A DNA stretch of 64,000 nucleotides from Nonomuraea polychroma (GTDB taxonomy: Bacteria > Actinomycetota > Actinomycetes > Streptosporangiales > Streptosporangiaceae): positions 6,227,501 through 6,291,500 of the forward strand of contig NZ_SAUN01000001.1 in the NCBI RefSeq assembly GCF_004011505.1, in the 5' to 3' direction. A program made the translations under genes and the position numbers. Below the pieces are notes generated by a model, which saw only the letters and a list, made by a program, of their open reading frames with translations, did no database searches and was not told where the DNA came from. This document shows, one piece after another, positions 1-8,372 of the stretch (position 1 is the stretch's first letter; every line of letters starts with the position of its first letter).

Positions 1-115
1 GCCCAGCCGCTCGGGGCCGCGAGCGGCTGCGAGGGAGTGCCGAGGCCATGAACACAGTGACCGTACCGTGATTCCTCCTTTCAAACCGGGATGATCCGCA
101 CGACGTCTTAAGGGC
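1..115. other. Window edge, no assignable gene
   Basis: No reading frame here can be assigned to a family. Two short open frames end at about 51 and 81 and could be the tail of a gene outside the window, but neither has recognisable content. The last 50 bases are AT-richer than the surroundings and probably hold the promoter of the following lipoprotein gene. Confidence 0.4.
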
Positions 116-1075
116 ATGAGGAGAATCCGGCACGGTATCGCGTTATCGGCCGCCTGCACGGCCCTGGCCCTGACGGGCTGCGGTGGTGGGGGTGCGATCA
201 TGCAATCGAGCGGCGAAGCCCCGATGAGCCAGGCCGAGTCCGCGCCCGCGGCCGCGCCCCAGGACCAGTACTCCGAGAAGGCGGCCCAGCCCCAGCAGAC
301 CAGCCGGGACGGCATCGTCTCGAACGTCAAGGTGACCGCGCAGGAGCGGCAGGTCATCTACACCGGCAGCATGACCGTGCGGGTCAAGAAGGTCGCCGCC
401 GCCGTCGAGCAGGCCAAGCAGATCGTCACCGCGGCCGGCGGGTACCTGTCCAAGGAGGAGAGCAGCTCGGCCAGCGACTCCAGGGACTCGGCGACGCTGG
501 AGTTCAAGATCCCGCCGACCGGGTACGCGTCGGTGCTGGCGCGGCTCGGCAAGGAGCTGGGCATGCAGCTCTCCATGAAGCAGGCCACTCAGGACGTCAC
601 CCTGAAGGTGGCCGACGTCAACAGCCGGCTGAAGTCGGCCGAGCAGTCCCTTGAATCGCTGCGTTCGCTGCTGAAGCGGGCCGACACGATCGGGCAGGTG
701 CTGGAGGTCGAGCGGGAGATCTCCGCTCGCGAGGCGGACCTCGAGTCGCTGCAGGCGCAGCAGAAGGAGCTGGCCGCTCAGGTGTCCATGGCCACGCTGA
801 CGCTCCGGTTGGCCGGGCCGGTCGCGGTCGTGGAGGAGCCGGAGGAGGAGCCCGCCGGGTTCCTCGGAGGGCTCAAGGCGGGATGGAACGCGCTGGTGTC
901 CTTCACGAAGGCGGTGCTCACCGTGCTGGGGGCGCTGCTGCCGTGGACCATCGTCGCGCTGCCGCTGGTGGCGCTGCTGTCCTACCTGATCCGGCGCAAC
1001 CGCGCCCGGCGCCCCACGGCCCCGACACCTCCGCCCGGCCCGCGTCCTGGCAGCCCGGACCCGGAGGCCGCCTGA
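116..1075 (+). CDS. DUF4349 domain lipoprotein
   Basis: A 319-residue exported protein. The N-terminus has basic residues, a short hydrophobic stretch and a lipobox (LTGC, Cys22), so the mature protein should be lipid-anchored outside the membrane. A flexible Ala/Pro/Gln-rich linker (about 30-70) leads into a DUF4349 domain (about 75-235), which contains a long charged, probably coiled-coil segment around 165-220. A hydrophobic helix at about 270-292 followed by an Arg-rich, Pro-rich tail suggests a second membrane contact with a cytoplasmic tail, as is usual in this family. The ATG is preceded by AAGGG. The molecular role of DUF4349 is unknown; related proteins sit in the actinobacterial cell envelope. 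It is convergent with hemE and appears monocistronic. Confidence 0.85.
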   Translation: MRRIRHGIALSAACTALALTGCGGGGAIMQSSGEAPMSQAESAPAAAPQDQYSEKAAQPQQTSRDGIVSNVKVTAQERQVIYTGSMTVRVKKVAAAVEQAKQIVTAAGGYLSKEESSSASDSRDSATLEFKIPPTGYASVLARLGKELGMQLSMKQATQDVTLKVADVNSRLKSAEQSLESLRSLLKRADTIGQVLEVEREISAREADLESLQAQQKELAAQVSMATLTLRLAGPVAVVEEPEEEPAGFLGGLKAGWNALVSFTKAVLTVLGALLPWTIVALPLVALLSYLIRRNRARRPTAPTPPPGPRPGSPDPEAA

Positions 1076-1143
1076 CCCGCCGCCACCGTCCACCGCCCCC
1101 CGCAGGCACCCACGTCCAGGCATAGGCGCCAGGGCGCGAAGAC

Positions 1144-1191
1144 GTCCGCCCCTCAGGCGTCCGCCTCTCAGGCGTCGTCCGCCTCTCAGGC
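1144..1191. repeat. Three short direct repeats after hemE
   Basis: The 15-base unit GTCCGCCTCTCAGGC occurs three times (1144-1158 with one change, 1159-1173, 1177-1191). On the reverse strand each unit holds GCCT-GAG-AGGC, a mini-hairpin. The block lies just past the hemE stop codon, between two convergent genes, so it may act in transcription termination; it has no clear T-tract. Confidence 0.6.
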
Positions 1192-1198
1192 GTCGGCG

Positions 1199-2227
1199 TC
1201 AGGACTCGGGCGTGAAGGCGTGGACCAGGTCGGTGAGGCGCTTGAGCTGGTCCGGGTCGGTCGAGGGCAGCACGCCGTGCCCGAGGTTGAACACGTGTCC
1301 TTCGGCCGCGCGCCCTCGCCGCAGCACCTCGCGGGCCTTGCGCTCGACCACCTCCCACGGCGCCAGCAGGATCGCCGGGTCCAGGTTGCCCTGCAGCGCC
1401 TTGCCCGGCCCGACCCGGCGGGCCGCCTCGTCCAGCGGCACCCGCCAGTCGACCCCCACCACGTCGGCGCCCGCCTCCCCGAGCACGCCGAGCAGCTCGC
1501 CGGTGCCGACGCCGAAGTGGATGCGTGGCACACCGGCGATGCCCTCGAAGATGCGCCGGGTGTGCGGCAGGATGAACTCCCGGTAGTCGTCCACCGCCAC
1601 GGCCCCCACCCAGGAGTCGAAGAGCTGCACGGCCGAGGCGCCCGCCGCGATCTGGATGCGCAGGTGCTCCAGCACGATGCCGGACAGCCGCTCCATCAGC
1701 GCGTGCCACAACTCCGGAGCGCCGTACATCATGGCCTTGGTCCGGTCGTGGTTCTTGGAGGGGCCGCCCTCGATCAGGTAGGAGCCGAGCGTGAACGGCG
1801 CGCCCGCGAATCCGATCAGCGGCGTGCCGCCCAGCTCGCCGGTCAACGCCTGGATGGACTCGGTGACGAACGGCACGTCACCGGGCTCCAGCGGGCGCAG
1901 CGCCTCGAGACCCTTGGCGTCGCGGATGGGGTCGGCCACGACAGGTCCGACGCCCGGCTTGATGTCGAGGTCCACGCCGATGGCCTTGAGCGGCACCACG
2001 ATGTCGCTGAAGTAGATGGCCGCGTCCACCCCGTATCGGCGGACGGGCTGCATGGTGATCTCGACGATCATGTCCGGCGTCGCGCAGGCGGTGAGCATCG
2101 GCACGCCCTCGCGCACCTTGAGGTATTCCGGCAGCGACCGGCCGGCCTGGCGCATGTACCAGACCGGGGTGTGCGGAACGGGCCGGCGGCGGCAGGCACG
2201 CAGGAACGGCGAGTCGGCGAGGTTCAC
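1199..2227 (-). CDS. hemE: Uroporphyrinogen decarboxylase
   Basis: Cytoplasmic enzyme that decarboxylates the four acetate side chains of uroporphyrinogen III to give coproporphyrinogen III in haem synthesis. The signature HTPVWYMRQAGRS, holding the substrate-binding arginines, lies near residues 19-31. The family's FAGAPFTL segment and the C-terminal NLGHGVLPSTDP motif are also present. I chose the GTG at 2227 (342 residues) because UroD proteins normally begin only a few residues before the SPFLRACR segment. The frame stays open to a GTG at 2302, which would add 25 residues unlike the family. Its neighbours, a zinc-ribbon protein, DUF3000 and rnd, are divergent from it, a gene order commonly seen in actinomycetes. 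Confidence 0.93.
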   Translation of the reverse strand: MNLADSPFLRACRRRPVPHTPVWYMRQAGRSLPEYLKVREGVPMLTACATPDMIVEITMQPVRRYGVDAAIYFSDIVVPLKAIGVDLDIKPGVGPVVADPIRDAKGLEALRPLEPGDVPFVTESIQALTGELGGTPLIGFAGAPFTLGSYLIEGGPSKNHDRTKAMMYGAPELWHALMERLSGIVLEHLRIQIAAGASAVQLFDSWVGAVAVDDYREFILPHTRRIFEGIAGVPRIHFGVGTGELLGVLGEAGADVVGVDWRVPLDEAARRVGPGKALQGNLDPAILLAPWEVVERKAREVLRRGRAAEGHVFNLGHGVLPSTDPDQLKRLTDLVHAFTPES

Positions 2228-2545
2228 CCCACAAGGGTGCCATGACCGGGGGCCGGTCCCCTCATTGGCAAGCGAGGTGTCGGAAAAACATGCATTGGAC
2301 ACACCAAATCATGATCAGATAGCAGGATGAAGGTTTACCGGTCCGCGGGGCCTCGGCATGGGACCTGCGTCGAACATGGCCCATGGCGTACCAGAGAGCC
2401 GGTCTCGAATGGGTCAAATGTTCGCCAACCCACCGCGCGGCACCGATTCAGCGACCACTTTCGGGACACGCCGAGCGCGTTGCGGGGAATTGTCAGCGGC
2501 TCGTGCCAACGTCGGAGCCACGACCCGAAGGAAAGGCCCCGTGCG

Positions 2546-2755
2546 ATGACCGCGTTGTGGAGTTCCCCAGAGCGCCGCAGTGAGCGCTGCGTCTCCTGCG
2601 CCGGTGAGCGGCTGTTCGAGCAGCCGCCATGCTTCGACGGACACGAGCCGGGACAGTGCCCGGAGTGGGCCTGCGTCGAGTGCGGCCACGCGATCATGCT
2701 CGGCTCCGCCGAGTCGGTCAGAACGGTTCGCCGGCTCGTTTCGGCTGCGGCTTGA
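2546..2755 (+). CDS. Small zinc-ribbon-like protein
   Basis: A 69-residue protein with six cysteines. C15xxC18 and C43xxC46 form two pairs that could bind zinc as a ribbon, with C29, C38 and two histidines between them. A GAAAGG ribosome site lies about 10 bases before the ATG. It looks like the small CxxC proteins found next to hemE in actinomycetes, but no function is known. The reading frame continues upstream to 2327, but that extension has no family-like content, so I use the inner start. A protein or nucleic-acid contact role is only a guess from the fold. Confidence 0.6.
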   Translation: MTALWSSPERRSERCVSCAGERLFEQPPCFDGHEPGQCPEWACVECGHAIMLGSAESVRTVRRLVSAAA

Positions 2756-2815
2756 TCAGCGAGGATGAGCACCCCCGTGGTCCCCTTCCGTCCGACTTCG
2801 ACCTACGCTTCCGCT

Positions 2816-3412
2816 ATGACACTCGGTGACCAGCCACCACCTCCAGCGGCGTTCAGGCGCGCGGCGGAGAGCCTGCGGCTGGCCGAGGTCAGGCCCGAGA
2901 TCGAGCTGGAGGACCTGCCCGCGCCCCAGCGGCTGGCCCCCTACTCGGCCGCGATCGGCGCGTCGGTCTACCGCGACGACGACGAGCTCGCGGTGGGCAG
3001 GCTGATCCTGCTCTTCGACCCCGACGGGCAGCGCGGCTGGGACGGCCCGTTTCGGCTGGTGGCCTACGTGCGGGCCGACATGGAGCCGGAGATCACCTCC
3101 GACCCGCTGCTCGGGCCCGTCGCGTGGAGCTGGCTGACCGAGGCGCTCGACGCCCACCAAGCCGACTACTCCGCCGCTGGCGGTACCGTGACAAGAGCCG
3201 TGTCAGAGGGGTTCGGCAACAAGGCCGAAGACCCGGTCACGACCGAGCTAGAGCTACGGGCGTCCTGGTCGCCCGCCCAGGAGGATCTCTCCGGCCATGT
3301 CGCCGCCTGGTGCGACCTCATGTGCCTGGCGGCGGGGATCCCGCCGCTCCCGCCGGACGTGGCCGCGCTGCCCCGCCCACGAGATGATCCGGAGAGTGAC
3401 CGAACGAAGTGA
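2816..3412 (+). CDS. DUF3000 family protein
   Basis: A 198-residue acidic cytoplasmic protein of the DUF3000 family, which actinomycetes keep between hemE and the ribonuclease D gene. No catalytic motif can be recognised and its function is unknown. I chose the ATG at 2816 because TACGCT (2804-2809), a TANNNT-type -10 box, sits 6 bases before it, the arrangement expected for a leaderless transcript. An in-frame ATG at 2765 has GCGAGG directly abutting it, too close to serve as a ribosome site. The gene ends 45 bases before rnd on the same strand, so the two may share a transcript. Confidence 0.8.
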   Translation: MTLGDQPPPPAAFRRAAESLRLAEVRPEIELEDLPAPQRLAPYSAAIGASVYRDDDELAVGRLILLFDPDGQRGWDGPFRLVAYVRADMEPEITSDPLLGPVAWSWLTEALDAHQADYSAAGGTVTRAVSEGFGNKAEDPVTTELELRASWSPAQEDLSGHVAAWCDLMCLAAGIPPLPPDVAALPRPRDDPESDRTK

Positions 3413-3457
3413 GGGCACCAGTCAAGACAGCACCCGCGTCATGAGGTCGGTGAACTC

Positions 3458-4675
3458 ATGACAGAAGAACGCACCGTCGAGCCGCTGCTCGAGCCGCGCG
3501 AGGGCATTCCGCCGGTGATCGAGGACGCGGAACGTTTCGCCATGGCCGTGGAGCGGTTCGCCGCGGGCAGCGGCCCGGTGGCGGTCGACGCCGAGCGGGC
3601 CTCGGGTTACCGCTACGGCAACCGGGCCTACCTGGTGCAGCTGCGCCGGGCGGGGGCGGGGACCGCGTTGATCGACCCGATCGCCTGCCCCGATCTGTCG
3701 ACGCTGGACGCGGCCGTGGCCGACGCGGAGATCGTGCTGCACGCCGCCTCTCAGGACCTGCCCTGTCTGCTGGAGGTGGGGTTCCGGCCGCGTGAGATGT
3801 TCGACACCGAGCTGGCGGGGCGGCTGCTCGGCTACGAGCGGGTGGGGCTCGGCACGATGGTCGAGACCGTGCTCGGGCTGCGGCTGGAGAAGGGCCACTC
3901 GGCCGCCGACTGGTCGACCAGGCCGCTGCCGGAGGACTGGCTGCGGTACGCGGCGCTCGACGTGGAGGTGCTCGTCGAGCTGCGGGACGAGCTCCACAGG
4001 GAGCTGACCGAGAGCGGGAAGCTGGAGTGGGCGCGTGAGGAGTTCGCCGCCGTGCTCGACACCCCGCCGCCGATGCCCCGCTCCGACCCGTGGAGGCGTA
4101 CGTCGGGCATTCACAAGGTACGCAACGTGCGGGCGCTCGCCATCGTGCGGGAGCTGTGGACCATGCGCGACCGGATCGCCCGCGAGGCCGACCTCGCGCC
4201 TGGGCGGGTGCTGCCCGATGCGGCGATCATCACGGCCGCGCTCGAAGGGCCGCGCACCAAGAAGGCTTTGACGGAGATTTCGGCTTTCACCGGGCGCAGC
4301 GCGCGGCGCCACATGAGCGACTGGCTCGCCGCCGTCAACCGGGCCCGCACCCTGCCCGAGAGCCAGCTCCCCCAGCCCAGCACGCCGGGCGACGGGCCGC
4401 CGCCGCCCAACCGGTGGGCCGACCGGGATCCGGCCGCCGCCAAACGCCTGGCCGCGGCGCGTGCCGTGGTGATCGCGCTGGCCGACGAGCATCACATGCC
4501 GACGGAGAACCTGCTGCAGCCGGACGCGGTGCGGCGGCTGACCTGGGAGCCGCCGGACGAGATCACGGAGGAGACGGTCACGGCCCGCCTGCGCGAGCTG
4601 GGCGCCCGCGAGTGGCAGCTCTCCCTCACCGCCCACCCCATCGCCAAGGCGCTCTCCCGCCTGATGGTGTCATGA
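3458..4675 (+). CDS. rnd: Ribonuclease D (DEDD 3'-5' exonuclease with HRDC)
   Basis: A 405-residue 3'-5' exoribonuclease that trims structured RNAs such as tRNA precursors. The DEDD exonuclease domain covers about 20-200: the metal-binding DxE is D44-A-E46, a second motif lies in HAASQDLPCL, and the third is the YAALDVEVL segment with its Asp. An HRDC nucleic-acid-binding domain follows at about 205-290 and a second, weaker HRDC-like region lies at the C-terminus. It starts with an ATG after a GAGG-type site. It follows DUF3000 and is the last gene before the 43-base tandem repeat, which begins at its stop codon. Confidence 0.92.
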   Translation: MTEERTVEPLLEPREGIPPVIEDAERFAMAVERFAAGSGPVAVDAERASGYRYGNRAYLVQLRRAGAGTALIDPIACPDLSTLDAAVADAEIVLHAASQDLPCLLEVGFRPREMFDTELAGRLLGYERVGLGTMVETVLGLRLEKGHSAADWSTRPLPEDWLRYAALDVEVLVELRDELHRELTESGKLEWAREEFAAVLDTPPPMPRSDPWRRTSGIHKVRNVRALAIVRELWTMRDRIAREADLAPGRVLPDAAIITAALEGPRTKKALTEISAFTGRSARRHMSDWLAAVNRARTLPESQLPQPSTPGDGPPPPNRWADRDPAAAKRLAAARAVVIALADEHHMPTENLLQPDAVRRLTWEPPDEITEETVTARLRELGAREWQLSLTAHPIAKALSRLMVS

Positions 4676-4837
4676 TCATCTGTTACGCGTTGCCGTGGTC
4701 TGCCACCCCGGTATAGGACCATCTGTTACACGGTGCCGTGGTCTGCCACCCCGGTATAGGACCATCTGTTACACGGTGCCGTGGTCTGCCACCCCGGTAT
4801 AGGACCATCTGTTACGCGGTGCCGTGGTCTGCCACCC
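4674..4837. repeat. 43-bp tandem repeat, about 3.8 copies
   Basis: The invariant TGTTAC falls at 4681, 4724, 4767 and 4810, giving an exact 43-base period. The copies are nearly identical; the first and last read TTACGCG where the middle two read TTACACG. Each unit holds a GTGG-TCTG-CCAC mini-hairpin. The period is not a multiple of three and the block starts exactly at the rnd stop codon, so it is non-coding. There are no unique spacers, so it is not a CRISPR array. Confidence 0.9.
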
Positions 4838-5082
4838 GCTGCACTTCGGCTGATGGCCCTCCAGGAAACGGCCTCTGAACCCTTCACAAGTGGCCCGCCG
4901 TTACGCGAGCCCGCGTTGACCGGCTCCGTGGTTCCAGTGCGACCCGCGGAGCCGGATCATTCTCAGGACGGGGACCAGCGCGTCCCGACGGGCACCTTGC
5001 GCGGGCCGGTGGTGGGTGGGCCGTGAGGCGGAGGAGAGGCGCTGGTTCGTACGCTGTGAGACAGGCTTGCGGGAGGCGCTAC
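4838..5082. other. Non-coding stretch with one inverted repeat
   Basis: No gene is supported here. The only structure seen is a perfect 9-base inverted repeat, CCGGCTCCG (4920-4928) with CGGAGCCGG (4947-4955), separated by 18 bases; it may terminate or insulate rnd transcription. The remainder leads into the promoter of the next operon. Confidence 0.5.
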
Positions 5083-5130
5083 TTGACGCCTCCGGCGGGA
5101 CGGCCGTACGGTTCGGGAAAGCGCTTTCCC
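5083..5130 (+). promoter_or_regulatory. Promoter with LacI-type operator
   Basis: TTGACG (5083-5088) and TACGGT (5107-5112) form a -35/-10 pair with an 18-base spacer. Immediately downstream, over the predicted start point, lies the perfect 16-base palindrome GGGAAAGCGCTTTCCC (5115-5130) with the central CG typical of LacI-family operators. A related site lies before the lacI-like gene at 14335, which suggests that protein represses this operon. Confidence 0.75.
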
Positions 5131-5155
5131 CACTGTTGACCTGAAGGGATCCTCA

Positions 5156-6301
5156 ATGAGCGTGCGCACCATCGGCGTCGTGATGAACGGCGTCACCGGA
5201 CGGATGGGCTACCGTCAGCACTTGGTCCGGTCCGTCCTGGCGATCAACGAGCAGGGCGGTGTGACGCTCTCGGACGGCAGCCGGGTGAAGCTCAAGCCGG
5301 TGCTCGTCGGCCGGAATGCCGATAAATTGGCAGATATCGCGGCGAAGCATGGCATTCCGGATTTCACCACGGACCTCGACGCCGCCCTCGCCGACGACGA
5401 CAACGTGATCTACTTCGACGCCCAGGTCACCAGCGCCAGGGTGAAGGCCGTGCTGAAGGCCATCGAGGCCGGCAAGCACATCTACGCCGAGAAGCCGACC
5501 GCCGAATCCACGCAGGAGGCGGTGGCCCTGGCCGAGGCCGCCACCGCCAAGGGCGTCAAGAACGGCGTGGTCCAGGACAAGCTGTACCTTCCCGGCCTGC
5601 TCAAGCTGAAGAGGCTGATCGACGGCGGCTTCTTCGGCCGCATCCTGTCGGTGCGCGGCGAGTTCGGCTATTGGGTGTTCGAGGGCGACTGGCAGGAGGC
5701 CCAGCGGCCGTCGTGGAACTACCGGGCCGAGGACGGCGGCGGCATCGTGCTCGACATGTTCCCGCACTGGCACTACGTGATGGAGAACCTGTTCGGCCGG
5801 GTCGAGTCCGTCTACGCCCGCGCGGTGACGCACATCCCGGCCCGTGTGGACGAGCAGGGCAAGACGTACCAGGCGACCGCGGACGACGCCGCGTACGGCA
5901 TCTTCGAGCTCGAAGGCGGCATCGTCGCTCAGATCAACTCGTCATGGACCGTGCGCGTGAACCGGGACGAGCTGGTCGAGTTCCAGGTGGACGGCACGCA
6001 CGGCAGCGCCGTGGCGGGCCTGCGCAACTGCCGGGTGCAGCACCGCTCGGCCACCCCCAAGCCGGTCTGGAACCCCGACCTGCCGGTCACGGCGCGTTTC
6101 CGCGACGGCTGGCAGGAAGTGCCGGACAACGCCGAGTTCGACAACGGGTTCAAGATCCAGTGGGAGGCGTTCGTCAGGCACGTCGTGGAGGACGCCCCCT
6201 TCCCGAACGACTTCGCCTCGGGCGCCCGGGGTGTCCAGCTCGCCGAGCTGGGCCTGCGCTCGAACGCCGAGGGCCGCAGGATCGAGGTGCCGGGGCTGTG
6301 A
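5156..6301 (+). CDS. Gfo/Idh/MocA family oxidoreductase
   Basis: A 381-residue NAD(P)-dependent sugar oxidoreductase. The N-terminal Rossmann region begins GVVMNGVTGRMG (7-18), slightly unlike the classical GxGxxG. The family's catalytic-lysine motif EKP is at 112-114, and a D-x-x-x-H pair lies in the LDMFPHWHY segment of the C-terminal domain. It is the first gene of a tight three-gene operon: its TGA overlaps the next ATG. It has an AAGGGA ribosome site 6 bases before the ATG and is preceded by a LacI-type operator. With an aldolase-like and an isomerase partner it probably oxidises a sugar or polyol at one hydroxyl; the substrate cannot be read from the sequence. Confidence 0.88.
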   Translation: MSVRTIGVVMNGVTGRMGYRQHLVRSVLAINEQGGVTLSDGSRVKLKPVLVGRNADKLADIAAKHGIPDFTTDLDAALADDDNVIYFDAQVTSARVKAVLKAIEAGKHIYAEKPTAESTQEAVALAEAATAKGVKNGVVQDKLYLPGLLKLKRLIDGGFFGRILSVRGEFGYWVFEGDWQEAQRPSWNYRAEDGGGIVLDMFPHWHYVMENLFGRVESVYARAVTHIPARVDEQGKTYQATADDAAYGIFELEGGIVAQINSSWTVRVNRDELVEFQVDGTHGSAVAGLRNCRVQHRSATPKPVWNPDLPVTARFRDGWQEVPDNAEFDNGFKIQWEAFVRHVVEDAPFPNDFASGARGVQLAELGLRSNAEGRRIEVPGL

Positions 6302-7464
6302 TGATCGATCTGCCCGGCGTCGGCGCGTACACGCTGGCCGAGCCGACGGTCTGGCCGGTGTCGGCGACGCCGGCGGCGAGCCGCATCGTGTACGCGGCCG
6401 CCCACGTGGTGGCCGACCCGCTCGGTGACAACACGCCCGGCTCCCCCGCCGCCGTGGACTGGGACGCCACCCTGCGTTTCCGGCGTCACCTGTGGTCGCA
6501 CGGCCTGCGGGTGGCCGACGCCATGGACACCGCGCAGCGCAACATGGGCCTGGACTGGGCGGCGACCAAGGAGCTCATCCGGCGCAGCGCCGCCGAGGCC
6601 CGCGCGTTCGGCGACCCGGCGACGCTGGTGGCCTGCGGCGCGGGCACCGACCACGCGCCCGACGCCGGTGACCTGCACACGATCACGGCCGCGTACGCCG
6701 AGCAACTGGAGACCGTCCAGTCGGCCGGCGCCGGCGTGATCATCATGGCCTCCCGCCAGCTCGCCAAGGTGGCCACGGGACCGCAGGACTACCACCAGGT
6801 GTACGGCAAGCTCTTCGGGCTGGCCGACCGCCCGGTGATCCTGCACTGGCTGGGCGAGATGTTCGATCCGCAGCTGGCCGGCTACTGGGGCTCGCATGAC
6901 GTGGACACGGCGACCGAGTCGTTCCTGGAGCTGATCCACGCCCACGCCTCGATGGTGGACGGCGTGAAGGTGTCGCTGCTGGACGAGGAGCACGAGGTAC
7001 GCCTGCGTGCCGCGCTCCCCGAGGGCGTCAAGCTCTACACGGGCGACGACTTCAACTACCCGTCGCTGATCAAGACCGGCTCGCACGCGCTGCTCGGCAT
7101 CTTCGACGCGATCGCCCCGGCGGCCGCGGCCGCCCTCCAGGTGCTGGATGCCGCCGAGGCGGCCTGCGATGAGGCGGGCCGTGAGCGGCTGCTGGCCTCG
7201 TACGACGAGATCCTGGACCCGACGGTCCCGCTGTCGCGGAAGATCTTCGAGACGCCCACGTACCACTACAAGACCGGCATCGTCTTCCTGGCCTGGCTGA
7301 ACGGCCACCAGGACGCGTTCGCCATGGTGAACGGCGCCCAGTCGGCCCGCTCCCTGCTGCACCTGTCGGAGGTGTTCCGCCTGGCCGACCAGGCCGGGCT
7401 GCTGGCCGACCAGGAGCTGGCCGTGCACCGCATGAAGGCGCTGCTGGCGGTGAACGGGCTGTGA
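6301..7464 (+). CDS. DUF993 / dihydrodipicolinate-synthase-like protein
   Basis: A 387-residue protein of the DUF993 family, a distant relative of the dihydrodipicolinate synthase/aldolase TIM barrels. No member is well characterised, so the reaction is unknown; an aldol cleavage of a keto-sugar acid would fit the neighbours but is inference. Several strongly conserved-looking patches are visible, for example VACGAGTDHAPDAGD and YTGDDFNYPSLI. The ATG overlaps the stop of the upstream oxidoreductase by one base, and the next gene's GTG overlaps this stop by four bases (GTGA), so the three are almost certainly co-translated. Confidence 0.82.
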   Translation: MIDLPGVGAYTLAEPTVWPVSATPAASRIVYAAAHVVADPLGDNTPGSPAAVDWDATLRFRRHLWSHGLRVADAMDTAQRNMGLDWAATKELIRRSAAEARAFGDPATLVACGAGTDHAPDAGDLHTITAAYAEQLETVQSAGAGVIIMASRQLAKVATGPQDYHQVYGKLFGLADRPVILHWLGEMFDPQLAGYWGSHDVDTATESFLELIHAHASMVDGVKVSLLDEEHEVRLRAALPEGVKLYTGDDFNYPSLIKTGSHALLGIFDAIAPAAAAALQVLDAAEAACDEAGRERLLASYDEILDPTVPLSRKIFETPTYHYKTGIVFLAWLNGHQDAFAMVNGAQSARSLLHLSEVFRLADQAGLLADQELAVHRMKALLAVNGL

Positions 7465-8330
7465 CGCTTTCACTCAACCAGTGGACGACGAGGCGCTGGT
7501 CCGTGGCGGAGGCCGTGGACGGGTGCGTGCGGCACGGCCTGGAGGCGATCGGGCTGTGGCGGCAGAACGTGGCCGAGCAGGGCCTGGCGGAGAGTGTCAA
7601 GCTGGTGCGGGACGCGGGGCTGCGAGTGTCCTCCCTGTGCCGGGGAGGCTTCCTCACCGCCGGCGGGCTGCCCGGTGACGAGGGACGCCGCGCATTCGCC
7701 GAGGCGCTCGACGACAACCGCCGTGCCATTGACGAGGCTGCCGAACTGGAGGCGGCCTGCCTGGTGATGGTCGTGGGCGGCCTGCCCGGTGTGCAGCCGG
7801 GCGAGCCGCTGACCGCGGGCGCGTCGCGCGATCTGGCAGGCGCCCGGGAGCGGGTGGCCGAGGCGCTGGCGGAGCTGGCGCCGTACGCCGGCGAGCGGGG
7901 CGTCAAGCTGGCCCTGGAGCCGCTGCACCCGATCTACTGTCCGGACCGGGCCGTGCTGTCCACACTGGGCCAGGCGCTCGACCTGGCCCTGGCGCACCCG
8001 GAGGAGCAGGTCGGCGTGGTGGTCGACACCTTCCACGTGTGGTGGGACCCGAGGGTGTTCGACGACATCGCGCGGGCCGGCCGCAGGATCGCGTCCTACC
8101 AGGTGTGCGACTACCTGCACCCGCTGCCGGAGGACGTGCTGCTCGGCCGGGGCATGATGGGCGACGGCGTGATCGACTTCAAGCCGATCACGCGTGCGGT
8201 CCTGGACGCCGGTTACACCGGTGACGTCGAGGTGGAGATCTTCAACGCCGACATCTGGGCCGCCGACCCCGATGAGGTGGTGGCCACGATGAAGGCCCGC
8301 TACGAGGACGTGGTGGTGGCCCGTCCGTAA
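7461..8330 (+). CDS. Sugar phosphate isomerase/epimerase (AP-endonuclease-2 fold)
   Basis: A 289-residue TIM-barrel protein of the xylose-isomerase-like family. The expected metal-binding positions are visible as the Glu in LALEPLHP, the Asp/His in VVDTFHVWWDP and the Glu in EVEIFNAD near the C-terminus. It starts with GTG overlapping the preceding stop by four bases. It is the last gene of the LacI-controlled operon and ends 10 bases before a strong GC hairpin. A second member of the same fold (12570-13343) lies beside the LacI gene, so the two probably work in one pathway. An epimerase or a lyase/dehydratase acting on a 3-keto sugar would both fit. Confidence 0.85.
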   Translation: MTLSLNQWTTRRWSVAEAVDGCVRHGLEAIGLWRQNVAEQGLAESVKLVRDAGLRVSSLCRGGFLTAGGLPGDEGRRAFAEALDDNRRAIDEAAELEAACLVMVVGGLPGVQPGEPLTAGASRDLAGARERVAEALAELAPYAGERGVKLALEPLHPIYCPDRAVLSTLGQALDLALAHPEEQVGVVVDTFHVWWDPRVFDDIARAGRRIASYQVCDYLHPLPEDVLLGRGMMGDGVIDFKPITRAVLDAGYTGDVEVEIFNADIWAADPDEVVATMKARYEDVVVARP

Positions 8331-8340
8331 GAAGGGCTCG

Positions 8341-8368
8341 GGGCGGCGGCTCGACGGGGCCGCCGCCC
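8341..8368. terminator. GC hairpin between convergent genes
   Basis: GGGCGGCGGC (8341-8350) pairs perfectly with GCCGCCGCCC (8359-8368) around an 8-base loop. It lies between the ends of two convergent genes and could slow transcription from either side. There is no T-tract, so termination is an inference. Confidence 0.55.
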
Positions 8369-8372
8369 GGCA

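Noticed and set aside
4674..4837. Possible CRISPR array
   Set aside because: The units abut directly with no unique spacers and no cas genes are present; it is a simple tandem repeat.
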